Shown: positions 18,467-26,688 of the stretch, one piece after another | Numbering within the stretch: the first letter of the stretch is position 1 | Layout: each line of letters starts with the position of its first letter | Assembly: GCF_023534745.1 (NCBI RefSeq) | Contig: NZ_JAMHJQ010000009.1 | Location: 186,001 to 250,000 of the forward strand | DNA: 64,000 nt | Reading direction: 5' to 3' | From: Streptomyces sp. 35G-GA-8 | GTDB taxonomy: Bacteria; Actinomycetota; Actinomycetes; Streptomycetales; Streptomycetaceae | Notes under the pieces: generated by a model | Database searches by the model: none | What the model saw: only the letters and a program-made list of their open reading frames with translations | Told to the model about the DNA's origin: nothing | Program-made: the position numbers and the translations under genes

Positions 18467-19018
18467 TCAGGCTGTCGGAGCCGGTGATCGTTCGTCCACC
18501 GCTTTACGAGAAGTAGTGCGACGGGATGCGGCCCTGTGCCGCAAACGTCGGCCGCGCCGAGTAAGCCCCCAGGGCTTGAGCACGGAGATCGCTGTCATGA
18601 AGAGATAGGCGCAGCTCGCCACGGTGGGCGCGGCGACGAGGCTGCTGTCGGGGAGTCCGGCGGCCGCGGCGTCGTTGATGGTCGGTCGCAGGGCGAAGAC
18701 GGTAGCCGCGAGGGTGATCAGGGTGAGCCAGAACTTGATCCACACCCAGTGGTGCCGGGCCAGACCCCAGGGGGTACCGAGCGAGAGCAGCACTCCGCTG
18801 ATGAGGGCGAGCAGGGCGATCGGAACGATCAGCCAGTCAGCGAAGATCTTCATGGCGCGGTAGGCGGCCTGTGTGGTGGCGGCGTCGTTGGTGAGGTAGG
18901 CGGTGACGCCGAGGGTGAGGAGGCCGAGGGTGAGTCCCAGCCAGCTCACGGATGTGGCGACATGGGCGACGAGGAGGGTCCGGCGCGCGGGCCGCTTGAG
19001 TTGTTTCACGTGAAACAC
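18467..19018 (-). CDS. Small polytopic membrane protein; start codon inside parS
   Basis: A 183-residue protein with four hydrophobic segments (LLVAHVATSVSWLGLTLGLLTLG and three more) and a basic C-terminus; it resembles DUF2269-type integral membrane proteins. The chosen start is the GTG at 19018, whose TG forms the first bases of parS 3: the first codons read GTG TTT CAC GTG AAA (V/M-F-H-V-K). AAGG lies a few bases upstream. An ATG further up would begin inside the control region of the divergent HAD gene and is less likely. Function unknown. Confidence 0.75.
   Translation of the reverse strand: MFHVKQLKRPARRTLLVAHVATSVSWLGLTLGLLTLGVTAYLTNDAATTQAAYRAMKIFADWLIVPIALLALISGVLLSLGTPWGLARHHWVWIKFWLTLITLAATVFALRPTINDAAAAGLPDSSLVAAPTVASCAYLFMTAISVLKPWGLTRRGRRLRHRAASRRTTSRKAVDERSPAPTA
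19002..19017. promoter_or_regulatory. parS site 3, overlapping a start codon
   Basis: Perfect 16-bp palindrome TGTTTCACGTGAAACA, covering codons 1-6 of the minus-strand membrane protein. Confidence 0.95.
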
Positions 19019-19085
19019 GGTGCCTTGGGGCGGGGTGTGGGGCGTCTGCCCACGGGAGTAACCGCGCGTACTAACCTCGGCGTAC

Positions 19086-19724
19086 ATGGCGAGCGTACGC
19101 AGACTGCATCTCTTCGACCTCGATGGAACGCTGATCCATGGCTCGGCAGCGGCTGTGGAGATTTCCCGGCAGTTGGGGGTGGGTGCCGAAATCGCGGAGT
19201 TGGAGCGTGAGTTCCGGGTCCTCGGGCTGACGCCGGACGAGTTCGCGGTGCGGGCCCGGGAGCTGTGGGCCGAACTCACCCTCGCGCAGGTGGCGGCGGC
19301 TTTCGAGGGAGCGCCCTGGCTGCTGGGTATCCGTGAGGTCTGGGCGGATATCCGGAAGCGGGGGGATTACTGCGCTGTTATCTCCTTGTCGCCCGACTTC
19401 TTTGTCGCGCGGCTGCTGGAGTGGGGTGTGCATGCCGCGCATGGTTCCCGCTGGCCGGTGCTGCCTTTCACCGAGCCGGTCGACCGGGCGGGCATTTTGA
19501 ACCCTGCCGCCAAGGTGAAGATCGCGAACCGGCTGTGTGCAGAGTTCGGGGTGGGTCTGGACGACTGTGTCGCCTACGGTGATTCGATGTCTGATGCGGA
19601 GATCTTCGCGACGGTGCCCCGGGCTGTGGCGGTGAATGCGGATCACCATCTGTCGGGGCTTGCTACGCACACGTACAGGGGAGGCGATCTGCGTGAGGCC
19701 TATGAACTGGTTCGGCTCCAGTGA
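19086..19724 (+). CDS. HAD-superfamily (subfamily IB) phosphatase
   Basis: A 212-residue phosphoserine-phosphatase-like hydrolase. Motif I is LHLFDLDGTLI, motif II Ser lies in CAVISLSPDFF, and motifs III-IV are CVAYGDSMSDAEIF after a conserved Lys (AAKVKIANRL). The cap is alpha-helical and small. It is divergent from the parS-start membrane gene. The substrate may be a phosphoserine-like metabolite; the housekeeping SerB is usually longer. Confidence 0.9.
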   Translation: MASVRRLHLFDLDGTLIHGSAAAVEISRQLGVGAEIAELEREFRVLGLTPDEFAVRARELWAELTLAQVAAAFEGAPWLLGIREVWADIRKRGDYCAVISLSPDFFVARLLEWGVHAAHGSRWPVLPFTEPVDRAGILNPAAKVKIANRLCAEFGVGLDDCVAYGDSMSDAEIFATVPRAVAVNADHHLSGLATHTYRGGDLREAYELVRLQ

Positions 19725-20064
19725 ACCGGTACGGCGGCGGCAGTAATACTCTGACCCGGAGGTGCCGCGGGAAACGCGGCGGGAATCCGGCGAATGAGCA
19801 CAGGAGCGATGCAGCCTAACGGTAAATCCGGTGTGGATGCCCGGACTTCGCGCTCTTTGTCCCCTGTGGTCGGCCAGCCTGTCATGCTGCGTGCAGAGGC
19901 GATGTGGGCAATGTCGCACTCCCCCACCTTGTGCCCGAATTGGGGCTTCGGGGGAGGTTAATGTGAGCTGTCAACAGTCCTAGTCAGAGCGGGGAATTGC
20001 TAGCGTATTCCGGGCCAGCGGAAGTGCGCAGACCGACCGAGAGATGTTCGAGGCGAGGCACACC
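19725..20064. other. Intergenic region before the globin-reductase gene
   Basis: About 340 bp with lower GC than its neighbours. The only open frame is 19794-19961 (55 codons, starting MSTGAMQPNG) with mediocre third-position GC and no clear ribosome-binding site, so I do not call it a gene. The segment probably carries the promoter of the globin-reductase gene. Confidence 0.4.
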
Positions 20065-21846
20065 ATGGACGCTCCGACCACCACGTCGGCCGACAACGGC
20101 ACTTCTGGAGGCGGCGGAGGAGGCGGTTGGTTCGCGGCCCGTAGAGCGCCGAAGGGCGAGAGCCGGCCGGACTCCGGGACCGCGGAGGGCGCGCGGGAGG
20201 CGGCGGGGCGGGAGCGAATACCCGTTCCGGGGCGCTCGCTTGCCTCCATACGCCCGGTGGGCTCCGGGGCGGCTCGTTCGGCTCCGCCGCCGCGTGAGGG
20301 CGCCGTGGGGCATGAGGCACGGACGGATACGGCGGCCGGGCGGCAGCCGGGGCCGGTGAACGACGTTCCCGAGGCATTCCGGCCGCGTGGCAAGGGGGTG
20401 CGCGGCGCGGACGGACCGGCTCCTCATCCGCCGGTCCACGAGCATCCGGCACCAGCGGCCCCCGCGACGGAGGGCCCCGCAGCAGCAGCCCCCGCCGCAG
20501 CCACTACGACCCCCGCTTCGCATCCCGCCACGACGGCCGACAGCGGTGGTGAACCGGCCGCCGAGGCCGCCGCACCAGGAGCGGTGAAGCCTGCCGGACC
20601 GATGCCGGGCGCACTGCCTCCCGAGGCGCCGGCGTCGCAACCGTCCGCCGGGGCCCCTGCCGCGTCGTCCGCGCCCTCCGCTTCAGCCAGTCCCTCCGCT
20701 CCCGCGGACGACCCGAACGCGTCCCCGGACGCGATCCTGGTCCGCCGTACGCTGGCCGAGATCGCTCCGGTCTCCGACCAGGTCACCTCGTACTTCTATT
20801 CGCTGCTCTTCGTCCGTCACCCGGATCTGCGGGTCCTGTTCCCGGTCGCCATGGACGCCCAGCGTGACCGGCTCCTCAAGGCGCTGCTGACCGCCGCCGA
20901 GCACATGGACTCGCCGGCCGTGCTGACGGGCTATCTCCGCCAACTGGGCCGGGGACACCGCAAGTACGGTACGCAGGCCACGCACTATCCCGCCGTCGGT
21001 GAGGCGCTTCTGGGCGCGCTGTCCCGTTACGCCTCGGCCAGTTGGGACGACGAGACCGAGGCCGCCTGGGTCAGGACGTACACCACGATCTCGCAGATCA
21101 TGATCGACGCTGCGGCGGAGAACGAGCTGCACGCTCCGGCCTGGTGGCAGGCCGAGGTGGTCTCGCACGATCTGCGCACGTCCGACATCGCGGTCGTCAC
21201 GGTCCGCCCCGATCAGCCGTATCCGTTTGTGGCGGGGCAGTACACCAGCCTGGAGACGCCGTGGTGGCCACGGGTCTGGCGGCACTACTCGTTCGCTTCC
21301 GCGCCCCGCCCGGACGGTCTGCTGTCCTTCCACGTCAAGGCGGTTCCGGCGGGCTGGGTCTCCAACGCGCTGGTCCATCACGCCCGTCCCGGCGACGTTC
21401 TGCGGCTGGGCCCGCCGGCCGGTTCGATGACCGTCGACCACAGCACGGACAACGGTCTGCTCTGTCTGGGCGGCGGCACGGGCATAGCGCCGATCAAGGC
21501 GCTCGTCGAGGATGTCGCCGAGCACGGGCACCGGCGCCCCGTCCATGTCTTCTACGGTGCGCGCCATGACGAGGATCTGTACGACATCGAGACGATGCTG
21601 CGGCTCCAGAGCGCGCATCCGTGGCTGGCGGTGCGTCCGGTGGTCGCCGAGGGGCCCAGCCAGGGGCTCACAGGGCAGATTCCGGAGGCGGTGCGCGAAT
21701 ACGGTCCCTGGCATGAGTACGACGCGTATCTGTCGGGGCCGCCCGGGATGATCCGCAGCAGTCTCGACGCGCTCAAGGGGGCGGGGATCCCATTGGAGCG
21801 GATCCGCCACGACTCCCTTGAGGAACTGGTGGCGGCGGTCGGCTAG
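20065..21846 (+). CDS. Flavohaemoprotein-like globin-reductase with disordered N-terminal extension
   Basis: A 593-residue fusion. Residues 1 to about 220 are low-complexity Ala/Pro/Gly/Ser sequence with no known domain. A globin domain follows (LVRRTLAEIAPVSDQVTSYFYSLLF); its proximal His lies in LGRGHRKYG and the HYPAVG turn matches flavohaemoglobins. Then come a ferredoxin-reductase FAD domain (WRHYSFAS, the RxYS flavin motif) and an NAD domain (CLGGGTGIAPIKALVED). Flavohaemoglobins detoxify NO with O2; here that role is inferred. ATG 20065 (MDAPTTTSADNG) has GGCGAGG upstream; ATG 20044 is possible. The extension is several times longer than anything in classic Hmp (about 400 residues). 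Confidence 0.88.
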   Translation: MDAPTTTSADNGTSGGGGGGGWFAARRAPKGESRPDSGTAEGAREAAGRERIPVPGRSLASIRPVGSGAARSAPPPREGAVGHEARTDTAAGRQPGPVNDVPEAFRPRGKGVRGADGPAPHPPVHEHPAPAAPATEGPAAAAPAAATTTPASHPATTADSGGEPAAEAAAPGAVKPAGPMPGALPPEAPASQPSAGAPAASSAPSASASPSAPADDPNASPDAILVRRTLAEIAPVSDQVTSYFYSLLFVRHPDLRVLFPVAMDAQRDRLLKALLTAAEHMDSPAVLTGYLRQLGRGHRKYGTQATHYPAVGEALLGALSRYASASWDDETEAAWVRTYTTISQIMIDAAAENELHAPAWWQAEVVSHDLRTSDIAVVTVRPDQPYPFVAGQYTSLETPWWPRVWRHYSFASAPRPDGLLSFHVKAVPAGWVSNALVHHARPGDVLRLGPPAGSMTVDHSTDNGLLCLGGGTGIAPIKALVEDVAEHGHRRPVHVFYGARHDEDLYDIETMLRLQSAHPWLAVRPVVAEGPSQGLTGQIPEAVREYGPWHEYDAYLSGPPGMIRSSLDALKGAGIPLERIRHDSLEELVAAVG

Positions 21847-21914
21847 GGCGTGTCTTCAAAGTAGCGCCGTCCGCCCGTAGGCCAGGCAGGCGGGACTTTG
21901 AAGACACGCCCTAG
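21843..21914. repeat. Long perfect inverted repeat, MITE-like or terminator
   Basis: Two perfect 20-bp arms (21843-21862 and 21895-21914, core GGGCGTGTCTTCAAAGT) flank 32 bp. The first arm begins at the stop codon of the globin gene. Such arms look like termini of small Streptomyces insertion elements; the 72-bp unit could be a MITE remnant now used as a terminator between convergent genes. Confidence 0.7.
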
Positions 21915-21976
21915 GGCCTGTCGTCCGGATCGGGCCGGACGGGGCCGGGAACGCGGCGCGCCGGGCCGGTGGTCTT

Positions 21977-22456
21977 TCAGGCCAGGTCGGGGGCGTGCAT
22001 CGCGCGTACGCCCTCGATATTGCCGTCCAGGTAGTGCCGCAGTGACAGCGGTACGAGATGGACGGCGGCGATCCCGACACGGCTGAAGGGCACCCGTACG
22101 ATCTCGTACTCGCCGTGCGGCTCATCGATCTCCGGGCCGTGCCGCAGCGCGGGGTCCATCGAGGCCAGCCGGCAGACGAAGAAGTGCTGCACTTTGACGC
22201 CGGTCACGCCGCCGTCGGCGATATGTTCCACGGTGTCGACGAAGCAGGGCACCACATCCATGATCTTGGCGCCGAGCTCTTCGTGGACTTCGCGGTGGAG
22301 TGCGTCGACGACGGTGGTGTCCGTCGCCTCCACTCCGCCACCGGGGGTGAGCCAGTAGGGATCCACTCCCGGTTTGGTGCGTTTGATCAGGATCAGATCG
22401 TCGCCGTCGAGCAGGATGGCGCGTGCGGTGCGCTTGACCACGGGCCTTTCGGTCAT
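21977..22456 (-). CDS. Nudix hydrolase
   Basis: A 159-residue Nudix-fold protein, a family that cleaves nucleoside-diphosphate-linked compounds. The Nudix box reads GGGVEATDTTVVDALHREVHEELGA: the REVHEELG metal-binding core is intact, but the Glu of Gx5E is replaced by Thr. The preceding WLTPGGG is standard. It lies 75 bp downstream of the LysR gene on the same strand. Substrate unknown; the replaced Glu may affect activity. Confidence 0.9.
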   Translation of the reverse strand: MTERPVVKRTARAILLDGDDLILIKRTKPGVDPYWLTPGGGVEATDTTVVDALHREVHEELGAKIMDVVPCFVDTVEHIADGGVTGVKVQHFFVCRLASMDPALRHGPEIDEPHGEYEIVRVPFSRVGIAAVHLVPLSLRHYLDGNIEGVRAMHAPDLA

Positions 22457-22531
22457 GGGAAGAGGTTCGCCCGGGATCCCCCTTCTGAAACTCCCGCCGG
22501 GACTCCCACCGGACTCCCGCCTGTTCTTCCC

Positions 22532-23425
22532 TCACCACTCCTCGGCGGCGCGCAGCAGCCATTCGTGAGCCCGCGCGACCGGGGGCAGGGTGAGGGTGCC
22601 GGTGCGTACGACCAGGAAGTAGGTGCGCAGCGGGGGGACGGGCGGATCGAGCAGCGCGACCACTTCCCCGCGCTCCAGCGCTCCTTCGCAGAGGTAACGG
22701 GGCAGTACGGCCAGTCCGGCGCCCGCAGCCGTGCATTCGAGGACGGCCCGCAGGTCGGGGGCGATCACGGTGCCGGCGGCGGCCGGCTGGGACTCGAAGA
22801 CGGTCGCCCAGTAACGGGAGACGAGCGGGAGGGATTCGTGCACCTCCACCACCGGCAGCTGCTCCAGCACCACCTGGCCCTCGCGCAGCACGTCATGGCC
22901 CAGCCTGGCCGCCCAGCGGGGTGCGGCGATCAGTACGTGTTCCTCGTCGCAGAGCGGAGTCGAGGTGAGCAGCCCGCCGCGTGGCCGGGCCGTGGTGATG
23001 GCCAGATCGTGGTGTCCGGCGGCCAGGCCTTCCAAGGTCTCTTCGGGGTTGCCGAAGAAGGAGGTGCGCAGGGCGAGGCCCTGGGTGGTGAGCGGGGTGA
23101 GCGCGGGCAGCGCCCGCAGGGAGGTGAACTCCGGTGGTCCCGCCAGATGGAGGGTCCGTATACCGGATTCCTCGTCGAGTCCGGTCTCGGCGATCTCGAC
23201 GAGCGCGTCGAGATGGGGTGCGGCCCGCTGGGCGAGTTCGTCGCCGATGGTGGTGGGGGTCACGCCGCGGGCCTGGCGCAGGAAGAGGGGCCGGCCGAGC
23301 TGTCGTTCAAGGGTTCTGATCTGGCCGGTGACCGCGGGCTGGGAGAGGCCGAGCAGCGCCGCGGCGCGGGTGAAGGAGCCCGCGCGATGCACGGTGACAA
23401 AGGTGCGGAGCAGGGCCAGGTCCAT
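22532..23425 (-). CDS. LysR-family transcriptional regulator
   Basis: A 297-residue LTTR. The N-terminal winged helix-turn-helix is MDLALLRTFVTVHRAGSFTRAAALLGLSQPAVTGQIRTLERQLG; the effector domain spans residues 90-297. The start is the Met that begins the family alignment; the frame extends upstream without similarity. Its target is unclear because the neighbours (Nudix downstream, PLP-lyase upstream) are on the same strand. The 23426-23560 region upstream is AT-rich (TATAAATAAG) and must hold its promoter. Confidence 0.93.
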   Translation of the reverse strand: MDLALLRTFVTVHRAGSFTRAAALLGLSQPAVTGQIRTLERQLGRPLFLRQARGVTPTTIGDELAQRAAPHLDALVEIAETGLDEESGIRTLHLAGPPEFTSLRALPALTPLTTQGLALRTSFFGNPEETLEGLAAGHHDLAITTARPRGGLLTSTPLCDEEHVLIAAPRWAARLGHDVLREGQVVLEQLPVVEVHESLPLVSRYWATVFESQPAAAGTVIAPDLRAVLECTAAGAGLAVLPRYLCEGALERGEVVALLDPPVPPLRTYFLVVRTGTLTLPPVARAHEWLLRAAEEW

Positions 23426-23578
23426 GTTCCCGCTCTCCCGTCTTGAGCCTCGGCCCCCGCGGCAACTCCGGACAGTCAACTATAAATAAGTCGATAGGTC
23501 GCTGTCGCTACTGTGATTGGACACTGACGCAGAGTCAACTAGCCTTGGGCAAATGGTTCTCCGCGCGTGGAACCTGGG

Positions 23579-23613
23579 ACGGTCCGAGCCATGAGGGGGG
23601 AGGCTCGGACCGT
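23579..23613. terminator. Terminator of the holin-ptpA-lyase operon
   Basis: Perfect 12-bp stem ACGGTCCGAGCC / GGCTCGGACCGT with an 11-base loop, 36 bp after the stop of the PLP-dependent lyase gene. Confidence 0.85.
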
Positions 23614-23648
23614 CCGCCCGCGGAGAGGGCCAGGTCAGAGGCGTGTGC

Positions 23649-24791
23649 TCAGGGGGCAGCCTCGTCCAGGGCCCGCAGCACGTCCGCGATCAGATCTTCG
23701 GGATCCTCGGCTCCGACGGAGAAGCGGATGAAGCCTTCCGGTACGGCGTCGCCGCCCCATCGTCCCCGCCGTTCCGCCGTGGACCGTACGCCGCCGAAGC
23801 TTGTCGCGTCGTCGACCAGCCGCAGCCCGTCCAGGAAGCGCTCGGCCCATTCCCGGTCGGGGAGCACGAACGACACCACGGAGCCGAAGCGCCGCATCTG
23901 CTGGGAGGCGATGCGGTACGAGGGGTCGCCCGGCAGGCCGGGGTAGCGCAGCCCGTCGATATCGGCGCGTGTCTCCAGCGCCTGTGCCAGTGCCAGCGCG
24001 CCGGCGCACTGCCGGTCGACGCGCAGCTGGAGCGTGGCCAGTGAGCGGTGCGCGAGCCATGCCTCCATCGGCCCGGGAATGGCACCGACGACCTTGCGCC
24101 AGCGCCGTACCCCCGCTGCCAGTTCCGGATCCCCGCTGGTGACATGGCCGAGCAGGATGTCTCCGTGGCCGGTCATGCCCTTGGTGTCACTGGCCACCGA
24201 GAAGTCCGCGCCCAGTTCCAGCGGCCGCTGCCCGAGCGGCGTGGCAAGGGTGTTGTCGACGGCGACCAGCGCGCCCGCGCCGTGCGCCGCCTTCACCAGC
24301 CGCCGGATGTCGCAGACGTCAAGGCCGGGGTTGGACGGTGTCTCGATCCAGAGCAGCCGCGCCCCCTCCAGGACGCGCAGTTGGGCATCCGCGCCGGTCG
24401 GCGCGGTCCGTACCGTCACGCCGTACGCCTCCAGGCGTTCCCGGAGCAGTGGCAGTGCCTGGTAGCCGTCGTCCGGCAGGACGATCGCGTCACCGGCCCG
24501 CAGCTGGGAGAAGGCCACCGCGGAGATCGCCGCCATCCCGGAGGCGAAGACGACGGTCTCGACCGGCTCCCCCGGGGCCTCCAGCTCGCTGATGGCGCGT
24601 TCCAGAAGGGTCCAGGTCGGGTTCTCGTCCCGGCCGTAGGTGTACGGGCCGGTCGGCTCGCCCGGCAGGTGGTAGTGGGCGGCGAAGACCGGCCCGGGAA
24701 GGGTCGGTTCGTACTTCACGGGGTCGGGCAGTCCGGCCCGTACCGCTCGGGTGCCGTCCCCGATGCTCATACCGTCTCTCGGCTCGCTCAT
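23649..24791 (-). CDS. Cystathionine gamma-lyase/synthase-type PLP enzyme
   Basis: A 380-residue Cys/Met-metabolism PLP enzyme (fold I). The cofactor Lys lies in VASDTKGMTGHGD, the PLP phosphate site in FASGMAAISAV, and the ring contact Asp in LVAVDNTLATP. The substrate could be cystathionine or a related sulfur amino acid. The start ATG overlaps the stop of ptpA by the ATGA pattern, so translation is coupled. It is last in the operon and ends at a hairpin. Confidence 0.92.
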   Translation of the reverse strand: MSEPRDGMSIGDGTRAVRAGLPDPVKYEPTLPGPVFAAHYHLPGEPTGPYTYGRDENPTWTLLERAISELEAPGEPVETVVFASGMAAISAVAFSQLRAGDAIVLPDDGYQALPLLRERLEAYGVTVRTAPTGADAQLRVLEGARLLWIETPSNPGLDVCDIRRLVKAAHGAGALVAVDNTLATPLGQRPLELGADFSVASDTKGMTGHGDILLGHVTSGDPELAAGVRRWRKVVGAIPGPMEAWLAHRSLATLQLRVDRQCAGALALAQALETRADIDGLRYPGLPGDPSYRIASQQMRRFGSVVSFVLPDREWAERFLDGLRLVDDATSFGGVRSTAERRGRWGGDAVPEGFIRFSVGAEDPEDLIADVLRALDEAAP

Positions 24792-25300
24792 GCCGCCCTC
24801 TCGGTCGCGTTCCGCACGGCGGCGAGCAGCCCGTCGCAGGCCGCCTCCACGAGCTCCAGGCACTCCTCGAACCCGGCCCTCCCGCCGTAGTAAGGATCGG
24901 GTACGCCGAGATCGCCGGACGGTTCGCCCGAAGTGTCGAGGGAGAGGTCGTAGGAGCGCAGCAGGCGCACCTTCGCCGCGTCACCGGGCGTGGGCGCGAG
25001 GCGCCGCAGCTCGCGCAGATGGCCATCGTCCAGTGCGATCACCAGGTCGAGCCGCGCGAACCACGAGGCGTGGAACTGCCGCGCCGTGTGGTCGCTGTCA
25101 TAGCCGTGCGCGTCGAGTACGGCGACGGTGCGCGGGTCGGCGCCGTCGCCTTCGTGCCAGCCGTCGGTGCCCGCGCTGTCCACCTCGACCAGGCCGTCGA
25201 GGCCGGCTTCCGTCAGCCGTGCGCGGAAGACGGACTCGGCGATGGGCGAGCGGCAGATATTGCCCGTGCAGACGAAGCAGACGCGATACGGAGAGGTCAT
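24788..25300 (-). CDS. ptpA: Low-molecular-weight protein tyrosine phosphatase
   Basis: A 170-residue LMW-PTP. The signature CX5R loop is VCFVCTGNICRSP and the general-acid loop is VPDPYYGG. S. coelicolor PtpA (recalled as SCO3921) has the same neighbours and influences secondary metabolism. The start MTSPYRVCFVC is chosen because the catalytic loop follows directly; the longer frame is not family-like. It lies eight bases after the holin-like gene. Confidence 0.93.
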   Translation of the reverse strand: MTSPYRVCFVCTGNICRSPIAESVFRARLTEAGLDGLVEVDSAGTDGWHEGDGADPRTVAVLDAHGYDSDHTARQFHASWFARLDLVIALDDGHLRELRRLAPTPGDAAKVRLLRSYDLSLDTSGEPSGDLGVPDPYYGGRAGFEECLELVEAACDGLLAAVRNATERAA

Positions 25301-25308
25301 GGGGGCGC

Positions 25309-25689
25309 TCAGTCCTTGCCGTCGGGGAGGACGACGTTCAGCGCCCACGACACGATCGAGATGATCAGACCGCCGAGTACGGCTGTCCAGAAGCCCTCGA
25401 CATGGAAGCTCAGATCGAGCTTGTCCGCGAGCCACGACGTCAGCAGCAGCATCAGGGCGTTGATCACCAGCGTGAACAGCCCGAGCGTCAGGATGAACAA
25501 CGGCAGTGTCAGCAGCTGCACCACCGGCTTGACTATGAAGTTGATCACGCCGAAGAGCACGGCGACGAGCACCAGCGTCAGGGCCTTCTTGCCGGTGCTG
25601 TCGCCGGTCAGCGTGATGTTCTGGATGAGCCAGATCGCGACCGCCAGGGCACCCGCGTTGGCGATCGTCTTGACTAGGAAATTCATCAT
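25309..25689 (-). CDS. Phage-holin-IV-like small membrane protein
   Basis: A 126-residue protein of the phage_holin_4_2/YvlD family with four hydrophobic helices, including the family hallmark GVINFIVKPVVQLLTLPLFILTLGLFTLVINALML. It is a bacterial membrane protein, not a lysis protein, with unknown role. It is first of three genes (with ptpA and the PLP-lyase). Its start codon lies only 15 bases from the divergent cupin start, leaving no room for a normal leader on either side. Confidence 0.9.
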   Translation of the reverse strand: MMNFLVKTIANAGALAVAIWLIQNITLTGDSTGKKALTLVLVAVLFGVINFIVKPVVQLLTLPLFILTLGLFTLVINALMLLLTSWLADKLDLSFHVEGFWTAVLGGLIISIVSWALNVVLPDGKD

Positions 25690-25704
25690 GTGTCTGATCG
25701 TGGC
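25670..25704 (+). promoter_or_regulatory. Candidate promoter for a leaderless cupin mRNA
   Basis: TTGACT (25670-25675) and TCTGAT (25693-25698) are 17 bases apart; transcription would start about 7 bases on, at the A of ATG 25705. There is no Shine-Dalgarno sequence before that ATG. Leaderless mRNAs are frequent in Streptomyces. Confidence 0.5.
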
Positions 25705-26022
25705 ATGAAGGCATTCCGACTGGATGAGCTGGAGGCGGAACGTGCCGCCAACGACGGGGCGTATCTGCAGTTTGTGCGGGAACGCAACATGTCCGTGGGG
25801 CTGTACGCGCTGGACGCCGGCGCGAGCGACCCGCAGCAGCCGCACCGGCAGGACGAGGTGTACTTCGTCGTGAGCGGCCGCGCCTCGCTCACCGTCGGGA
25901 TGGAGACCACGCAGGTCAGCCGGGGAAGCGTGGTGTACGTACCGGCCGGAACGGCGCACAAGTTCCATCACATCACCGAGGATCTGCGGGTGATGGTCGT
26001 GTTCTCCCCGCCCGAGGGCTGA
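25705..26022 (+). CDS. Small cupin-domain protein
   Basis: A 105-residue single cupin. Motif 1 is PHRQDEVYFVVSGRASLTVG (His and Glu metal ligands); motif 2 is GSVVYVPAGTAHKFH (His ligand). The start MKAFRLDELEAERAANDGAYLQF suits the fold; a GTG 15 bases upstream would overlap the divergent gene's start. Function unknown; members include dioxygenases and small-molecule sensors. Confidence 0.88.
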   Translation: MKAFRLDELEAERAANDGAYLQFVRERNMSVGLYALDAGASDPQQPHRQDEVYFVVSGRASLTVGMETTQVSRGSVVYVPAGTAHKFHHITEDLRVMVVFSPPEG

Positions 26023-26163
26023 CCCTCTTCCGACCCTCAGGACCGCCTCAGGGTCGGATCAGGGGAGATCGGGGGCCGCGGGCCGTCCGCTGCCGCTCCC
26101 TCGCCTCTAGCATCGAAGGAGCAGAATGGATACACGGGCTCTCGGCGAAGCGAGGTAAGGACG

Positions 26164-26388
26164 ATGGCGGTTCGGGACGTACTCACAGGGCTGCCCTGGT
26201 GGGTGAAGTGGATCGCGGTTCCCGTGATCGTCCTTGTCGTATTCGGCGGACTGATCACGACGGTCATCACCATCGTGGTCGGTCTCCTCTTCAAGGTGCT
26301 GATCCTGGTGGCGCTGGTCGGTGGACTGGTCTATGTCGTACGGAAGTTCATGTCTTCCTCATCCTCCTCGTCACGCGGCGACTGGTAG
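26164..26388 (+). CDS. DUF5326-type small membrane protein
   Basis: A 74-residue protein with two hydrophobic helices (WWVKWIAVPVIVLVVFGGLIT and LLFKVLILVALVGGLVYVV) and a serine-run tail (SSSSSSS) before RGDW. AAGGACG precedes the ATG. It is conserved next to ssgR in Streptomyces. Function unknown. Confidence 0.85.
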   Translation: MAVRDVLTGLPWWVKWIAVPVIVLVVFGGLITTVITIVVGLLFKVLILVALVGGLVYVVRKFMSSSSSSSRGDW

Positions 26389-26688
26389 GACCCCAGGCGG
26401 ACTGCCGGCTCGAACGGCCGTTAGCCCGCGCGAGGGAAAGGTGAAGGGGAAACCATCCCTCGCCCCGGCCTGCCCCTAGAGTGGCAAACCACTGCCGCGC
26501 CCTGGGAAAACACCATCGACGATCGCTCTGACCATTGGTTTGTGCGATTTTTCTGGGCGGGGCCTCAAGGTTCCTCGGGTCCGCCTCAAGGTTCCTTCGG
26601 TCCCTCGGTTCCCTCAGGGGTGCGGCGGGCGCGCGGGGGCGGCCCCCGCGGGCGGGCTCGCGCCCGTCAGCACGCCTGGGGGTGACCT
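26389..26688. other. Control region upstream of ssgR
   Basis: 300 bp without a convincing gene. It contains separated arms CAAACCA (26485-26491) and TGGTTTG (26536-26542) and a twice-repeated CCTCAAGGTTCC near 26563-26600. It probably carries the ssgR promoter; no specific operator is recognised. Confidence 0.4.

Noticed and set aside
22058-23446. Plus-strand open frame of 462 codons opposite Nudix and LysR
   Set aside because: No family features; the reverse strand carries a Nudix box and LysR helix-turn-helix.
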